From contig NZ_QFVR01000009.1 in NCBI RefSeq assembly GCF_003143975.1, forward strand, positions 62,001 to 126,000: a stretch of 64,000 nucleotides of DNA, written 5' to 3'. A program made the translations under genes and the position numbers. Shown here one piece after another: positions 53,710 through 63,497 of the stretch; the stretch's first letter is position 1, and every line of letters starts with the position of its first letter. This DNA comes from Kurthia sibirica. GTDB taxonomy: Bacteria; Bacillota; Bacilli; Bacillales_A; Planococcaceae. The notes below the pieces were generated by a model. It ran no database searches. It was given only the letters and a program-made list of their open reading frames with translations, and was not told where the DNA came from.

Positions 53710-54303
53710 ATGATGGAACCTATTAATAAAGTGAAGAGTGTTTTAACACCTTTAAATAGAAAAAATGTCGATACTGATCAAATAATTTCAAAAGAGTTTT
53801 TAAAACGCATTGAGCGTACAGGATTCGGTGAGTTTGTCTTTTATCATTGGCGTTTTGATGCGAATGGCAATAAAATAGAGGATTTTGTGTTAAATCAGTC
53901 GAAGTACGATGGTTCGAAAATACTTTTGGCACATGATAATTTTGGTTGCGGGTCGTCCCGTGAACATGCACCATGGGCTATTTTAGATTATGGCTTTACG
54001 GTGGTCATTGCCCCTAGTTTTGCTGATATTTTCCACAATAATTGCTTTAAAAATGGTATTTTACCGATTGTTTTACCTGTTGAAATAATTGAAACATTAC
54101 TTGCAACAGCAGAGAATCAAACAATTGAAGCGGATATTTCATTAGAGAATCAAACGATTAAAGCAGTAGGCCAATCTTATCATTTTGAAATTGATCCGTA
54201 TTATAAAAAAATGTTAATCAATGGCTGGGATGAAATTTCACTAACTTTCCAATATGAAGAACAAATTGCAGCTTTTGAAGCCAAGAAATCGTTAACCGTC
54301 TAA
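53710..54303 (+). CDS. leuD: 3-isopropylmalate dehydratase small subunit
   Basis: A 197-aa swivelling-domain partner of LeuC. Seen: NVDTDQIISKEFLKRIERTGFG and DNFGCGSSREHAPWAILDYGF. AAAGGAGG precedes ATG 53710 (or 53713). It closes the ilv-leu operon; no clear terminator follows before the TPP leader. Confidence 0.95.
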   Translation: MMEPINKVKSVLTPLNRKNVDTDQIISKEFLKRIERTGFGEFVFYHWRFDANGNKIEDFVLNQSKYDGSKILLAHDNFGCGSSREHAPWAILDYGFTVVIAPSFADIFHNNCFKNGILPIVLPVEIIETLLATAENQTIEADISLENQTIKAVGQSYHFEIDPYYKKMLINGWDEISLTFQYEEQIAAFEAKKSLTV

Positions 54304-54385
54304 TGATGAGTAGTATGTCGCGTTAACCGATTTAAAATAATAGGTCGTATGGAGATAATTTTTATATAGTTTTATGAAAATGAGG

Positions 54386-54414
54386 TTGCCTTCGATTGTA
54401 TCAGATGCTATACT
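54386..54414 (+). promoter_or_regulatory. Promoter of the thiamine operon
   Basis: TTGCCT (54386-54391) and TATACT (54409-54414) are 17 bases apart, just before the TPP riboswitch. A TGACGTCA palindrome follows at 54414-54421. Confidence 0.65.
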
Positions 54415-54435
54415 GACGTCAGTAATTACATAAAA

Positions 54436-54590
54436 AGTGCTAGGAGTGCTGGTGTTGCCAGCTGAGATAGAGACGTGAGCTCTGGATTCTTTCATACCTG
54501 ATCTAGTTCGTACTAGCGTAGGGAAGTGGCATTATATTTGGGGATACCAAATATATAGCCACTTCATTGTAAAATGAAGTGGCTTTTTTA
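54436..54590 (+). promoter_or_regulatory. TPP riboswitch with terminator
   Basis: The aptamer shows the thi-box hallmarks: GCTGAGAT (54471), then ACCTGATCTAG and the closing CTAGCGTAGGGAAG. The expression platform has an antiterminator arm (AAGTGGCATTATATTTGG...) and a terminator GCCACTTCAT / ATGAAGTGGC plus T run (54557-54590). Thiamine diphosphate should therefore shut off the operon by early termination. Confidence 0.95.
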
Positions 54591-54615
54591 TGCGATTTTA
54601 ACGAGGAGGTTCTTT

Positions 54616-55296
54616 ATGACATACAGTATTCAATTTGACGATTTATCGTTTTCGTATGAAAATCATGCAATCGTCAAAAATTTAAACCTGACAATTAACA
54701 AAGGGCAATTCGTCAGTATTATTGGACCGAGTGGCTGTGGTAAAACAACGCTTTTTCGCTTGATTAGTCATTTAGAAAAACCGACAACTGGTACGGTGAA
54801 AAAGCATGATGAAGCGATTGGTTATATGCCACAAAAGGATTTACTCATGCCTTGGAGAAGCGTTATTGACAACGTAATACTACCATTACAATGTCAGGGG
54901 ATAGATAAAAAAACAGCGAAAATTCAAGCGACAGCTCTACTGGAAGAAGTGGGTCTAATTGATTATCAACATCAGCGTCCAAAAGATTTATCGGGTGGCA
55001 TGCGCCAACGTGTTTCCTTTAGTCGTGCTATGTTAGCAGCAGGAACTATTTTATTATTAGATGAACCATTTAGTGCGCTCGACGCTTTGACAAAAATGGA
55101 ATTACAAGATTGGTTAAAGCAACAGCTTGTAACACTTGATCAGACGGTTGTCTTTATTACGCATGACGTAGAAGAAGCAATTTATTTATCGGACACCATT
55201 CTTGTCATTACCGACAAACCTATACAATTTGTTATACAAAAAAAATACCAAATGCAAAAGAAAGAAATCGACAAGATTTGCAACGCCCTCATTTAA
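54616..55296 (+). CDS. thiZ: ABC transporter ATPase for thiamine-precursor uptake; apparent frameshift near the end
   Basis: A 226-aa ATPase: Walker A GPSGCGKTT, signature LSGGMRQRVSFSRAM, Walker B LLLDEPF, and switch His in FITHDVEEAI. It energises the ThiX/ThiY system for formylaminopyrimidine or a similar precursor. The reading frame ends in KKEIDKICNALI. In another frame the DNA continues RNRQDLQRPHLIALKEELLQ to a stop at 55353-55355 that overlaps the next start, as normal family C-termini do. One base added to the A8 run at 55238-55245 would restore it. Start ATG 54616 follows GAGGAGG. Confidence 0.88.
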   Translation: MTYSIQFDDLSFSYENHAIVKNLNLTINKGQFVSIIGPSGCGKTTLFRLISHLEKPTTGTVKKHDEAIGYMPQKDLLMPWRSVIDNVILPLQCQGIDKKTAKIQATALLEEVGLIDYQHQRPKDLSGGMRQRVSFSRAMLAAGTILLLDEPFSALDALTKMELQDWLKQQLVTLDQTVVFITHDVEEAIYLSDTILVITDKPIQFVIQKKYQMQKKEIDKICNALI

Positions 55297-55347
55297 TCGC
55301 TTTAAAAGAAGAATTACTTCAATTATTGAAGGGAGGGGAAAAACGGC

Positions 55348-56091
55348 ATGCTTAAGAAAAATACCCCAGCAATCGTAGTAGGTGTATTTTTATTAATTGT
55401 TTGGGAGATGGGTGCTCGTATACTAAATGCCATGTATATATTACCATCTCCCACTGCGATTCTTCAAAAGCTGTGGGAATTTAGAAAACCGTTGTTTTTA
55501 GTACATGCACCGGCAACAGTTGAGATTTTAGTAATTGGTTTGCTCATTGCAATTATGTTGGGCTTACTTGTAGCTTTTGCGATGTCAGCAAACAGTTGGA
55601 TAGAAAGAGCATTTTACCCATTGCTCATTCTTTCTCAGACCATTCCAATTACGGCATTAGCTCCTATTTTCGTATTATGGTTTGGTTATACGATTTGGAG
55701 CAAAATATTGGTGACAGTACTTATTACTTTTTTCCCGATAGCCGTCAATACCTTTGATGGTTTACAATCGACGAAAAAGGACTATGAAGAGCTTCTCTTA
55801 ACTTTTGGTGCTTCAAAATGGCAACAAGTCATATATTTACAGTTGCCAAGCGCATTACCTACTATTTTTACAGCACTAAAAATAGCTGTGCCATTAAGTA
55901 TAATCGGTGCGGCTATCGGAGAATGGCTAGGCGCTCAAACTGGGCTGGGCTACTTTAGTAAACGGATGATGACACAACTGGATGGCGCGGGTGTTTTCGC
56001 GCCAATCGTTTTATTATCACTGATGGCTATTATCTCCGTTGCACTATTGTCCGTTATTGAGAAAAAGTACATAAATTGGAGGAAAGATTAA
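55348..56091 (+). CDS. thiX: ABC transporter permease for thiamine-precursor uptake
   Basis: A 247-aa permease with about six membrane segments, of the NitT/TauT type. The EAA loop is visible as YEELLLTFGASKWQQVIYLQLPSALP. It forms the channel for the ThiY-bound pyrimidine precursor. GGGAGGGG precedes ATG 55348; the stop TAA shares a base with the thiY start. Confidence 0.9.
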   Translation: MLKKNTPAIVVGVFLLIVWEMGARILNAMYILPSPTAILQKLWEFRKPLFLVHAPATVEILVIGLLIAIMLGLLVAFAMSANSWIERAFYPLLILSQTIPITALAPIFVLWFGYTIWSKILVTVLITFFPIAVNTFDGLQSTKKDYEELLLTFGASKWQQVIYLQLPSALPTIFTALKIAVPLSIIGAAIGEWLGAQTGLGYFSKRMMTQLDGAGVFAPIVLLSLMAIISVALLSVIEKKYINWRKD

Positions 56092-57092
56092 TGAAGAAAT
56101 TCATCGTATTCTGTTTATTATTATGTTCTGCTGTTGCACTAACGGCATGTGGTGATTCGGTAGCAAAGGAAAACAAAAAAGGTCTAAAAGAAGTATCTGT
56201 CATGCTCGACTGGTATCCGAACGCAATCCATAGTTTCTTGTATGTAGCAATTGACAGGGGCTACTTCAAAGAGGAAGGTCTAGATGTGACACTGCAATTC
56301 CCATCAAATCCAACGGATCCTCTAACCTTAACGGCAGCAGGTCAATCAACATTTGGAATTTATTATCAACAAGATGTTATTATTGCACAAGCAAATGAAG
56401 GAATTCCGATTAAATCCATCGGTCCAATTGTCCGCTCACCATTAGATCAACTCATGTCTTTAACGGAAACAAATATTAAAAGACCACGTGATTTAGAAGG
56501 TAAAAAAATTGGCTTTAATGGCACACCATTGGGAGAAGCTACGATAAAAAATATGGTAAAAACAGATGGCGGGGATCCATCAAAAATTGAATTAATCGAT
56601 GTAGGTTTTGAAATCGTCTCGGCATTGATTACAAAACAAGTAGATGCGATTACAGGGGGATTGATTAATCATGAACTTCCTGTTTTAGAACATAAAGGCT
56701 ATGCGATTTCAACCATCAATCCTTCTGATTATGGTGTGCCAAAAAGCTATTCAATGGTTTTTGTAGCGGGCGATAAAATAATCAACAAAGAGCCGAAAAC
56801 TGTGCAAGCGTTTTTACGCGCAGCAAATAAAGGCTTTGATTTTGCTGAAAAAGAACCCGAACAGGCACTGGGTTTATTATTAAAACATCAAGAAAAGGAT
56901 AATTTCCCATTAACAAAATCAATTGAACAACAAAGTTTAGCTCTCTTAAATAAACTAATGGCAACAGATGATGCCGCATTTTTATCTGACGAAGATGTCA
57001 ATTGGGATGAACAAAGTAAATGGCTAAAGGAGCAGGGGATTGCGGAAAAAATAGTTCCAGCAAATGAGTTGTATAGCCCATTTGAAAGATGA
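56091..57092 (+). CDS. thiY: Substrate-binding lipoprotein for thiamine pyrimidine precursor
   Basis: A 333-aa periplasmic-type binding protein anchored by a lipobox (ALTA-Cys, signal MKKFIVFCLLLCSAV...). NMT1/THI5-like fold: VMLDWYPNAIHSFLYVAIDRG at the N-terminus, then DLEGKKIGFNG and EIVSALITKQVDAITGG. ThiY of Bacillus halodurans binds formylaminopyrimidine, a thiamine breakdown product; the same ligand is likely here. The start at 56091 has GGAGGAAAG upstream. Confidence 0.92.
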   Translation: MKKFIVFCLLLCSAVALTACGDSVAKENKKGLKEVSVMLDWYPNAIHSFLYVAIDRGYFKEEGLDVTLQFPSNPTDPLTLTAAGQSTFGIYYQQDVIIAQANEGIPIKSIGPIVRSPLDQLMSLTETNIKRPRDLEGKKIGFNGTPLGEATIKNMVKTDGGDPSKIELIDVGFEIVSALITKQVDAITGGLINHELPVLEHKGYAISTINPSDYGVPKSYSMVFVAGDKIINKEPKTVQAFLRAANKGFDFAEKEPEQALGLLLKHQEKDNFPLTKSIEQQSLALLNKLMATDDAAFLSDEDVNWDEQSKWLKEQGIAEKIVPANELYSPFER

Positions 57093-57655
57093 AGATTCAT
57101 ATTATAACGGATGATGTGGTCCAAGAACAACGTTTAATAGACTATGCGCTAGCAACGCAACATATGATTGACTATTTGCATATTCGATTGTATGACTATG
57201 ACGCGGCTCAGCTGTTTAACGTAACGACAAAACTGATGGCATCTGGTTTTCCGCGACAGAAGCTCGTCATACATGATCGCATCGACGTGGCAATTGCTTG
57301 TGGTATTTCTACCGTACAATTGGGCTATCGCTCGATGGATGTTGCGACAGTACGCAATAGTTTCCCACAATTAACCATTATTGAATCGGTTCATAGTGTA
57401 GAAGAAGCCAATACTAGTAAGGCAGATATCGTGTTATTTGGTCATATTTTCCCAACTGCTAGTAAGCAAAATCTGCCGACACGTCAGCTGAGTGATCTCA
57501 CGCAAATAGCAAAAGAAATGATTGTAATCGGTGGTATAAAACCATCAAATATTCATAAATTACAAAGTTATAATGTGGCGATTATGTCAACATTTTGGCA
57601 ATCAGATGAGCCAATCACACTGATTCATAATTATAAAGAGGGGATGGGAAAATGA
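57089..57655 (+). CDS. tenI: Thiazole tautomerase
   Basis: A 188-aa TIM-barrel paralogue of thiamine phosphate synthase. In Bacillus subtilis TenI converts the ThiG product to the aromatic carboxythiazole phosphate. Seen: MASGFPRQKLVIHDRIDVAIACG, TVQLGYRSMDV, ESVHSVEEANTSKADIVLFG and the phosphate loop VIGGIKPSNI. It overlaps thiY and thiO by four bases each. TenI rather than ThiE is chosen because of its shortness and operon place. Confidence 0.85.
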   Translation: MKIHIITDDVVQEQRLIDYALATQHMIDYLHIRLYDYDAAQLFNVTTKLMASGFPRQKLVIHDRIDVAIACGISTVQLGYRSMDVATVRNSFPQLTIIESVHSVEEANTSKADIVLFGHIFPTASKQNLPTRQLSDLTQIAKEMIVIGGIKPSNIHKLQSYNVAIMSTFWQSDEPITLIHNYKEGMGK

Positions 57656-58731
57656 AATCATATGATGTTGTAATAGTAGGGGGTGGCGTTATCGGCAGCT
57701 CCATCGCCTACCATTTAGCACAACAAAACCTAAGAATTGCATTAATTGATAAGGGAGAAATTGGTCGAGAGGCATCAGCTGCTGCAGCTGGTTTACTTGG
57801 TGTTCAGGCAGAATGGACGAGTGATGACCCTTTTTTTGAAATTGCTCAACGCAGTAGAAAGCTTTTTCCACAATTAGCAGAAACTATTCGTCATATGACG
57901 GGAATAGATATCGGCTATGAACAAAAAGGTATTTATCGCGTGGCCTTTAATGAGGCTGAAATGGCAAATATTATCACCATAAAAGAGTGGCAAAGTGCAT
58001 ATGGAGAGAGGTTTGATATGCTAAACACAAGGCAATTATTGCAAAGGGAAAAACAACTGAATACGTCCCTTATAGGAGGTGTATTTTGTCAGGATGATGG
58101 TCATGTATTAGCACCCAAATTAACGCAAGGGTTAGCACTAGCAGCTTCTTATTTACAAGTAGAAATAATTGAATATTGCGAAGTTTTAAGTATCTTGAAA
58201 AAAGAAAGACAGGTAACAGCTATTCACACGACGTTAGGTAATATTGAAACGAGTCATGTTGTAATTGCTAGTGGCGCTTTTAGCAATCAGTTACTACGTG
58301 ATTTTAAAATTGATGTCTTTCCAGTGAAAGGTGAAGTAATTCAACTGTATTCTAATGAACCAATGATCACAGCGCCTATTTTTAATGAACGTTTTTATAT
58401 TGCACCAAAAAGAGGAGGGCATTATATTCTTGGCTCTACCATGCTTGAAAATGATTATTCAAAAGATGTAACTGCTGGTGGTATACAGCAGATATTACAG
58501 CATGCTTTCGCTTTAATCCCTAGATTAGAAAAGGCTACTTTTAAAAATCATTGGAGTGGATTACGACCACACTGTACAAATAATCAACCATTTATAGACG
58601 AACACCCATCGATTAAAGGACTGTACGCAGCAATTGGTCACTACCGCAATGGCATATTATTAAGTGCCGTTACAGGTGAACTGATTGCTCATAAGATAAA
58701 GGAGGCGAGAGAAAATGAAGTTAATGGTTAA
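57652..58731 (+). CDS. thiO: Glycine oxidase
   Basis: A 359-aa FAD enzyme that oxidises glycine to the imine needed by ThiG. Dinucleotide motif VVIVGGGVIGSSIAYHLA, then GREASAAAAGLLGVQAEW and, at the C-terminus, HWSGLRPHCTNNQPFIDEHP and GHYRNGILLSAVTGELIA. It overlaps tenI and thiS, so the thiazole genes are translationally coupled. Confidence 0.93.
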   Translation: MKSYDVVIVGGGVIGSSIAYHLAQQNLRIALIDKGEIGREASAAAAGLLGVQAEWTSDDPFFEIAQRSRKLFPQLAETIRHMTGIDIGYEQKGIYRVAFNEAEMANIITIKEWQSAYGERFDMLNTRQLLQREKQLNTSLIGGVFCQDDGHVLAPKLTQGLALAASYLQVEIIEYCEVLSILKKERQVTAIHTTLGNIETSHVVIASGAFSNQLLRDFKIDVFPVKGEVIQLYSNEPMITAPIFNERFYIAPKRGGHYILGSTMLENDYSKDVTAGGIQQILQHAFALIPRLEKATFKNHWSGLRPHCTNNQPFIDEHPSIKGLYAAIGHYRNGILLSAVTGELIAHKIKEARENEVNG

Positions 58732-58912
58732 TGCTCAACAGCTGGTTATTGAAAATATTCAAACGATTGAACAGTTACTACTTCATTTAGAATTATCGTC
58801 TAAAATAATGATTGTTGAATTGAATGGTCAAATAATCCAGCAGCTGAATTATAACAATAAAATAGCAGAGGGCGATGTTTTTGAAATCGTTACTTTTGTA
58901 GGGGGCGGCTAA
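58715..58912 (+). CDS. thiS: Sulfur carrier protein ThiS
   Basis: A 65-aa ubiquitin-like protein ending VTFVGGG; the terminal Gly-Gly is adenylated by ThiF and then carries sulfur as a thiocarboxylate. AAAGGAGGCG precedes ATG 58715, inside the thiO gene. Confidence 0.93.
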   Translation: MKLMVNAQQLVIENIQTIEQLLLHLELSSKIMIVELNGQIIQQLNYNNKIAEGDVFEIVTFVGGG

Positions 58913-58913
58913 T

Positions 58914-59684
58914 ATGTTAAAAATTGGTCAGTATGAAATCGAATCAAGGTTATTGCTAGGAACGGGGAAGTTTCCTAATTTTAGTATGCAAAAACAAGCA
59001 ATTGCGAGATCGGGAGCAAAAATTTTAACGTTTGCTGTAAGAAGAATGGCACTGTTTGATGCGGAACAGCCTAATTTATTACAAGAATTAGATTTGAATA
59101 ATTATTTGTTTTTGCCAAATACAGCAGGAGCTAAAACAGCAGAAGAAGCCGTTCGTGTTGCAAAGTTAGCACGCGCTTCAGGACTTTGTCATATGGTGAA
59201 GGTTGAGGTTATTGGTTGCAATGAAACATTGTTACCAGATCCAATTGAAACGTATCGTGCGTGTGAACAATTAATAGCAGAAGGATTTACCGTATTACCC
59301 TATACATCAGACGATGTTGTATTAGCACGTAAATTACAAGAATTAGGCGTACATGCTATCATGCCGGGTGCTTCTCCCATAGGTAGTGGACAAGGTATTA
59401 TCAATCCATTAAATCTATCGTTTATTATCGAACAAGCGACTGTACCAGTCATTGTGGATGCAGGGATTGGCTCCCCAGCGGATGCTGCATATGCAATGGA
59501 GATTGGAGCAGATGGTGTATTATTGAATACAGCAGTTAGTGGTGCCAAAGATCCAGTGAAAATGGCGGATGCCATGCGTTTAGCAGTCGAAGCAGGGCGA
59601 CTTGGTTATGAGGCAGGTCGGATAGATCAGAAAAAATACGCAACTGCTTCTAGTTCAATGAAGGGGCTACCTCATTATGGATGA
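58914..59684 (+). CDS. thiG: Thiazole synthase
   Basis: A 256-aa TIM-barrel enzyme that condenses deoxyxylulose phosphate, the glycine imine and ThiS sulfur. Schiff-base Lys lies in [20 protein letters not shown]; phosphate-binding [27 protein letters not shown] and [14 protein letters not shown] are complete. Spaced one base from thiS, overlapping thiF by eight. Confidence 0.95.
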   Translation: MLKIGQYEIESRLLLGTGKFPNFSMQKQAIARSGAKILTFAVRRMALFDAEQPNLLQELDLNNYLFLPNTAGAKTAEEAVRVAKLARASGLCHMVKVEVIGCNETLLPDPIETYRACEQLIAEGFTVLPYTSDDVVLARKLQELGVHAIMPGASPIGSGQGIINPLNLSFIIEQATVPVIVDAGIGSPADAAYAMEIGADGVLLNTAVSGAKDPVKMADAMRLAVEAGRLGYEAGRIDQKKYATASSSMKGLPHYG

Positions 59685-60690
59685 ACGATATTCTAGGCAA
59701 GTACGATTTGCTCATATTGGAAAAACAGGTCAACAACGAATAATTGATAGTCATGTTTTGATTGTAGGATTGGGCGCGCTGGGTAGTCAGTGCGCTGAGT
59801 TATTAGTAAGAGCAGGAATCGGTCATTTATACGTAGTTGATCGCGATTACGTTGATGTCAGTAATTTACAAAGACAAACATTGTATAGTGAACAAGATGC
59901 ATTGCAGGGCATACCCAAAGCAATTGCTGCCAAAAATAGATTGTCTGCGATCAATAGTAGTATTGAAATAAAAGCTTTTGTAGAAGATGTTACACCCTCT
60001 TTTTTACAACAATTTACGAAAGTTGATATTATAATTGATGCCACAGATAATTTTGATATTCGCTTTATGCTTAATGATTTTGCCTATAAATATAAAATAC
60101 CCTGGATTTATGGAGCATGTGTTGCTTCCTATGGTGTAAGCAATACATTTTTACCGGAGCAACAACATGCATGTTTGCGCTGTCTAATGAAAAAAATACC
60201 ATTAGGTGGTACTAGTTGTGATACGATGGGTGTTATTTCATCTGTTGTATCACAGGTTGTCAGTTGGCAAGTGACAGAAACACTAAAAATCATAGTTGGG
60301 GATTATGATGCATTACGTGGGACACTTCAGTCGGTTGATCTATGGGCGAATGACTATGCAAGCATAGATGTTCGAACACTTGTAGACCAATCCTGTACGA
60401 GTTGTTCTTCAAAAGCAACCTATCCTTATTTAATAGAGGAGCAACAAGTGAAGGTAGCTATCTTATGTGGGCGTGATACGGTGCAAATTCGTTCGCATCA
60501 CTTGAAAAATATTGATTTACAGCAAGTGAAAAAAACAGTGACAGCAAGCATTACAATGGCAAATGACTATTTGATTGCATTCATGGATGAAGAACAAAAA
60601 GTTGTTGTATTTTTAGATGGTCGCGTCTTTATTCACCATACAAGTGATATGATAGTAGCAAAAAAGATTTTTTATCGCCATTTTAGTTAG
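59677..60690 (+). CDS. thiF: ThiS adenylyltransferase ThiF (MoeB/HesA family)
   Basis: A 337-aa E1-like enzyme. ATP-binding [23 protein letters not shown], catalytic Asp in [10 protein letters not shown], and zinc cysteines in CLRCLMKK and CTSCSS. It activates the ThiS C-terminus. The last 75 residues after the zinc site are an extra tail found in several Bacillales ThiF/MoeB proteins. It is the last thiamine gene in the operon; thiD, tenA, thiE, thiC and thiM are not in the window. Confidence 0.92.
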   Translation: MDERYSRQVRFAHIGKTGQQRIIDSHVLIVGLGALGSQCAELLVRAGIGHLYVVDRDYVDVSNLQRQTLYSEQDALQGIPKAIAAKNRLSAINSSIEIKAFVEDVTPSFLQQFTKVDIIIDATDNFDIRFMLNDFAYKYKIPWIYGACVASYGVSNTFLPEQQHACLRCLMKKIPLGGTSCDTMGVISSVVSQVVSWQVTETLKIIVGDYDALRGTLQSVDLWANDYASIDVRTLVDQSCTSCSSKATYPYLIEEQQVKVAILCGRDTVQIRSHHLKNIDLQQVKKTVTASITMANDYLIAFMDEEQKVVVFLDGRVFIHHTSDMIVAKKIFYRHFS

Positions 60691-60724
60691 CATTGTATAG
60701 TATACTGCTGTAGAGGTGAAAGTA

Positions 60725-61228
60725 TTGATTAACTATATAAATCCACAGCAGCATGATGCACAACAAATCGTCGATTTTTATAATAGTGTTGGCGGAGAAA
60801 CATCTTATTTAAGTTTTGGTGCCAATGAGTACCCATTATCTGTTGAGCAACAACGTCAAGAAATGGCTGCAACAGCATTCGATTGTCAGCAATTGATGAT
60901 TCTTGCAAAAGACGAGGATCGGATTGTTGGAATTGGTACGATGTCAACATCTTCCAAAGCAAAATCACGCCATGTAACAGAACTAGGTATCGTCGTTTCT
61001 AAAAACTATCAAAATCAAAAAATTGGTCGCAATATAATGGAAAAAATGATTGCGTGGGCTGAATCAAATCAAATTATAGAAAAAATACAGCTGGATACAC
61101 GTGCGGATAATATTTTAGCGGTCTCATTATACATGAAATTAGGTTTTGTCGTTGAGGGGATCTTAAAAAATACAACTCTATTTGAAGGTAAATATTATGA
61201 TCTCTATGTTATGGGCAAACAACTGTAA
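60725..61228 (+). CDS. GNAT-family N-acetyltransferase
   Basis: A GNAT protein (167 aa from TTG 60725) with the acetyl-CoA loop NYQNQKIGRNIMEKMIAWAE and a C-terminal LYMKLGFVVEGILKN motif like RimJ/RimL-type or YkkB-like enzymes. Substrate unknown. TTG 60725 is preferred because GAGGTG lies 6 bases upstream; GTG 60716 is in frame but sits within that site. Confidence 0.85.
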   Translation: MINYINPQQHDAQQIVDFYNSVGGETSYLSFGANEYPLSVEQQRQEMAATAFDCQQLMILAKDEDRIVGIGTMSTSSKAKSRHVTELGIVVSKNYQNQKIGRNIMEKMIAWAESNQIIEKIQLDTRADNILAVSLYMKLGFVVEGILKNTTLFEGKYYDLYVMGKQL

Positions 61229-61329
61229 TGTTTCTTATAGGTCTAAATAATCATTTTAAAAACCATGCAATATTATGTGAATTAAAAGATAGTTTCCTTT
61301 GAGAAACAATGGCGAAAAATGAGCGTAAA

Positions 61330-61376
61330 AAGAAGACGGTAATCCTTGATATATAAAGGATACCGTCTTTTTTAAA
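61330..61376 (+). terminator. Rho-independent terminator
   Basis: AAGAAGACGGTA-ATCC / GGAT-ACCGTCTTTTTT forms a strong stem. The rest of the gap up to 61538 contains two smaller hairpins (AAATTTCC / GGGAAAAAATTT near 61399-61422) and no gene. Confidence 0.85.
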
Positions 61377-61538
61377 TTAAAATTCAATATAAACAAAAAA
61401 ATTTCCTTCGGGAAAAAATTTTTAAATAAGCTAAAATAGCTTTTATTAGGAAAAAATCTTTGCATAGACTAAGAGTAACTTCGTTTGGTACGATGTTCTA
61501 ACATATTAAAAAAGTAAAGTGTTGTTGGAGGGGAAATA

Positions 61539-62459
61539 ATGCCAAAACGTCAATCAATGTTAGCTGCTTGGATCAGTGTCATAAGCAATGTATGTCTAAC
61601 GATTATTAAAATTGTTTGTGGTGTGCTATTTAAAAGTCAAGTACTGCTGGCGGACGGTATACATAATGCAGCGGATGTTGTTGCATCAGGCGTATCACTA
61701 GGGTCAATGAAAATTTCCAATCAACCAGCAGATGACGATCATCCCTATGGACATGGTAAAGCGGAGGTATTATCCTCCGCTTTTGTCGCGATTATTTTAT
61801 TTTTAGCTGCTTTGTATATTGCATACGGCTCTATTTTAGCGTTATTTAATCCATCATTTGAAGCACATTGGATTGCTTTTGTTGCAGCCATCGTGTCACT
61901 GGTATGGAAATTAGTACTCTACAAATATACGATGACAATCGGTCGTCGAGAAAAAAGTAATGGCTTAATTGCGACAGCTTATGACCATTTAGCAGATGTC
62001 TATGCATCTTTAGCAGCAGTGATCGGTATTGGTCTATCCTTAGCGAATACGTTTATTACGATTCCTTTTGCACAATATGCCGATCCAGTTGCAGGTATTA
62101 TCGTCGCAGTACTTATCATTCGCCTTTCGATTACAATGATAAAAGATTCAACGGCCATCTTAATGGAAGCAAGCTTACCGATGGAGCGTAATGCACAGTA
62201 TGCAGAAGTTGTTGCAGCAAATGAATTCGTCAAAAGAATTGATAGTATTCGTGCACGTACACATGGTCATTATGTACTTGTTGATGTGCGCGTTGGTGTT
62301 CCGGCGACCTTATCGGTTCAACAAGGTCATGATGTTTGCAAACAGTTGAAGTCTCAATTAAAGGCGATGGATGAAGAAGTAAGTGAAGTACTTGTTCACT
62401 TGAATCCGTGGTATCCTCCAGAACCAACAATAGAACAACACCAACAAGCGAGCCACTAG
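61539..62459 (+). CDS. Cation diffusion facilitator exporter (MneS/MamB-like)
   Basis: A 306-aa CDF antiporter with six membrane helices and a cytoplasmic C-terminal domain. Metal-site residues: LLADGIHNAADVVASG (helix 2), DDDHPYGHGKAE, and TAYDHLADVYASLAAV (helix 5: D-x3-D). Its overall form is like Bacillus MneP/MneS, which export manganese; iron or zinc is possible. TTGGAGGGG precedes ATG 61539. Confidence 0.9.
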   Translation: MPKRQSMLAAWISVISNVCLTIIKIVCGVLFKSQVLLADGIHNAADVVASGVSLGSMKISNQPADDDHPYGHGKAEVLSSAFVAIILFLAALYIAYGSILALFNPSFEAHWIAFVAAIVSLVWKLVLYKYTMTIGRREKSNGLIATAYDHLADVYASLAAVIGIGLSLANTFITIPFAQYADPVAGIIVAVLIIRLSITMIKDSTAILMEASLPMERNAQYAEVVAANEFVKRIDSIRARTHGHYVLVDVRVGVPATLSVQQGHDVCKQLKSQLKAMDEEVSEVLVHLNPWYPPEPTIEQHQQASH

Positions 62460-62552
62460 TGGTTCGCTTTTTTACTGTCAATACTTGACTTCATATTGTA
62501 TCGGTTATATAGTGAATATATGAACAGATACTCATATAAAGGAGCTGAGGAA

Positions 62553-63482
62553 ATGATGGAACAGAAAAATAATAAGAAAATACTATTTATTTCCTTTCTT
62601 ATAATCACATTGTATATGGCTGTCGAAATGGTTGGTGGTTTTTGGACAAATAGTCTGGCACTATTATCTGATGCAGGGCATATGTTGAGTGACTCGATTT
62701 CATTAGCAATTGCTTTAATTGCATTTAAATTAGCAGAAAAAGCATCAAACTATGGTAAAACATATGGCTATAAACGTTTTGAAATATTGGCTGCTGTTCT
62801 AAATGGTGTGACGCTGATTCTCATCGCCCTCTTTATATTTTATGAAGCTGTCCAGCGCTTCGCCAATCCACCAGAAGTTGCAACGACAGGGATGTTGATT
62901 ATTAGTACTATTGGTTTAATTGTCAACATAATCGTTGCCTTTATTATGTTACGTGGGGCGGATACGAAAGATAATCTCAATATGCGCGGTGCATACTTAC
63001 ATGTAATTTCGGATATGCTTGGCTCAATCGGTGCTATTATTGCCGGTTTACTTATTTTATTCTTCGGATGGGGTTGGGCAGATCCAGCAGCGAGCATAGT
63101 TGTTGCGATGCTTGTTTTACGCAGTGGCTTTAAAGTAACAAGCGCGTCATTGCATGTATTGATGGAGGGCACGCCAAAAGATATGGCAGTGGACCAGATT
63201 GTTGATATTATTAGTGAAAATAGTGAAGTACAGGGTGTACATGACCTTCATATTTGGACGATTACATCCGGTTTCAATGCGTTATCTTGCCATATTGTTG
63301 TGGAAGATACAATGACGATCGCTGATAGTACGCTACTATTGAAAAAAATTGAACACGATTTATCACATGCGAATATTCACCATACGACGCTACAATTAGA
63401 AGCGGCATCACAATCACATGGTAATTTATTATTTTGTACTAAACGAGCGGAAGTTGATCCACATGCAGGACATAATCATTAA
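62553..63482 (+). CDS. czcD: CzcD-type zinc/cobalt exporter (CDF family)
   Basis: A 309-aa CDF antiporter. Helix 2 metal site LLSDAGHMLSDSIS and helix 5 site HVISDMLGSIGAI show the H-x3-D pattern typical of zinc transporters. C-terminal cytoplasmic domain ends HAGHNH. RBS AAAGGAGCTGAGG points to ATG 62553/62556; the longer frame to 62496 lacks a site. It is followed by its likely regulator 15 bases on. Confidence 0.93.
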   Translation: MMEQKNNKKILFISFLIITLYMAVEMVGGFWTNSLALLSDAGHMLSDSISLAIALIAFKLAEKASNYGKTYGYKRFEILAAVLNGVTLILIALFIFYEAVQRFANPPEVATTGMLIISTIGLIVNIIVAFIMLRGADTKDNLNMRGAYLHVISDMLGSIGAIIAGLLILFFGWGWADPAASIVVAMLVLRSGFKVTSASLHVLMEGTPKDMAVDQIVDIISENSEVQGVHDLHIWTITSGFNALSCHIVVEDTMTIADSTLLLKKIEHDLSHANIHHTTLQLEAASQSHGNLLFCTKRAEVDPHAGHNH

Positions 63483-63497
63483 GAGAGGAGTGAAATA

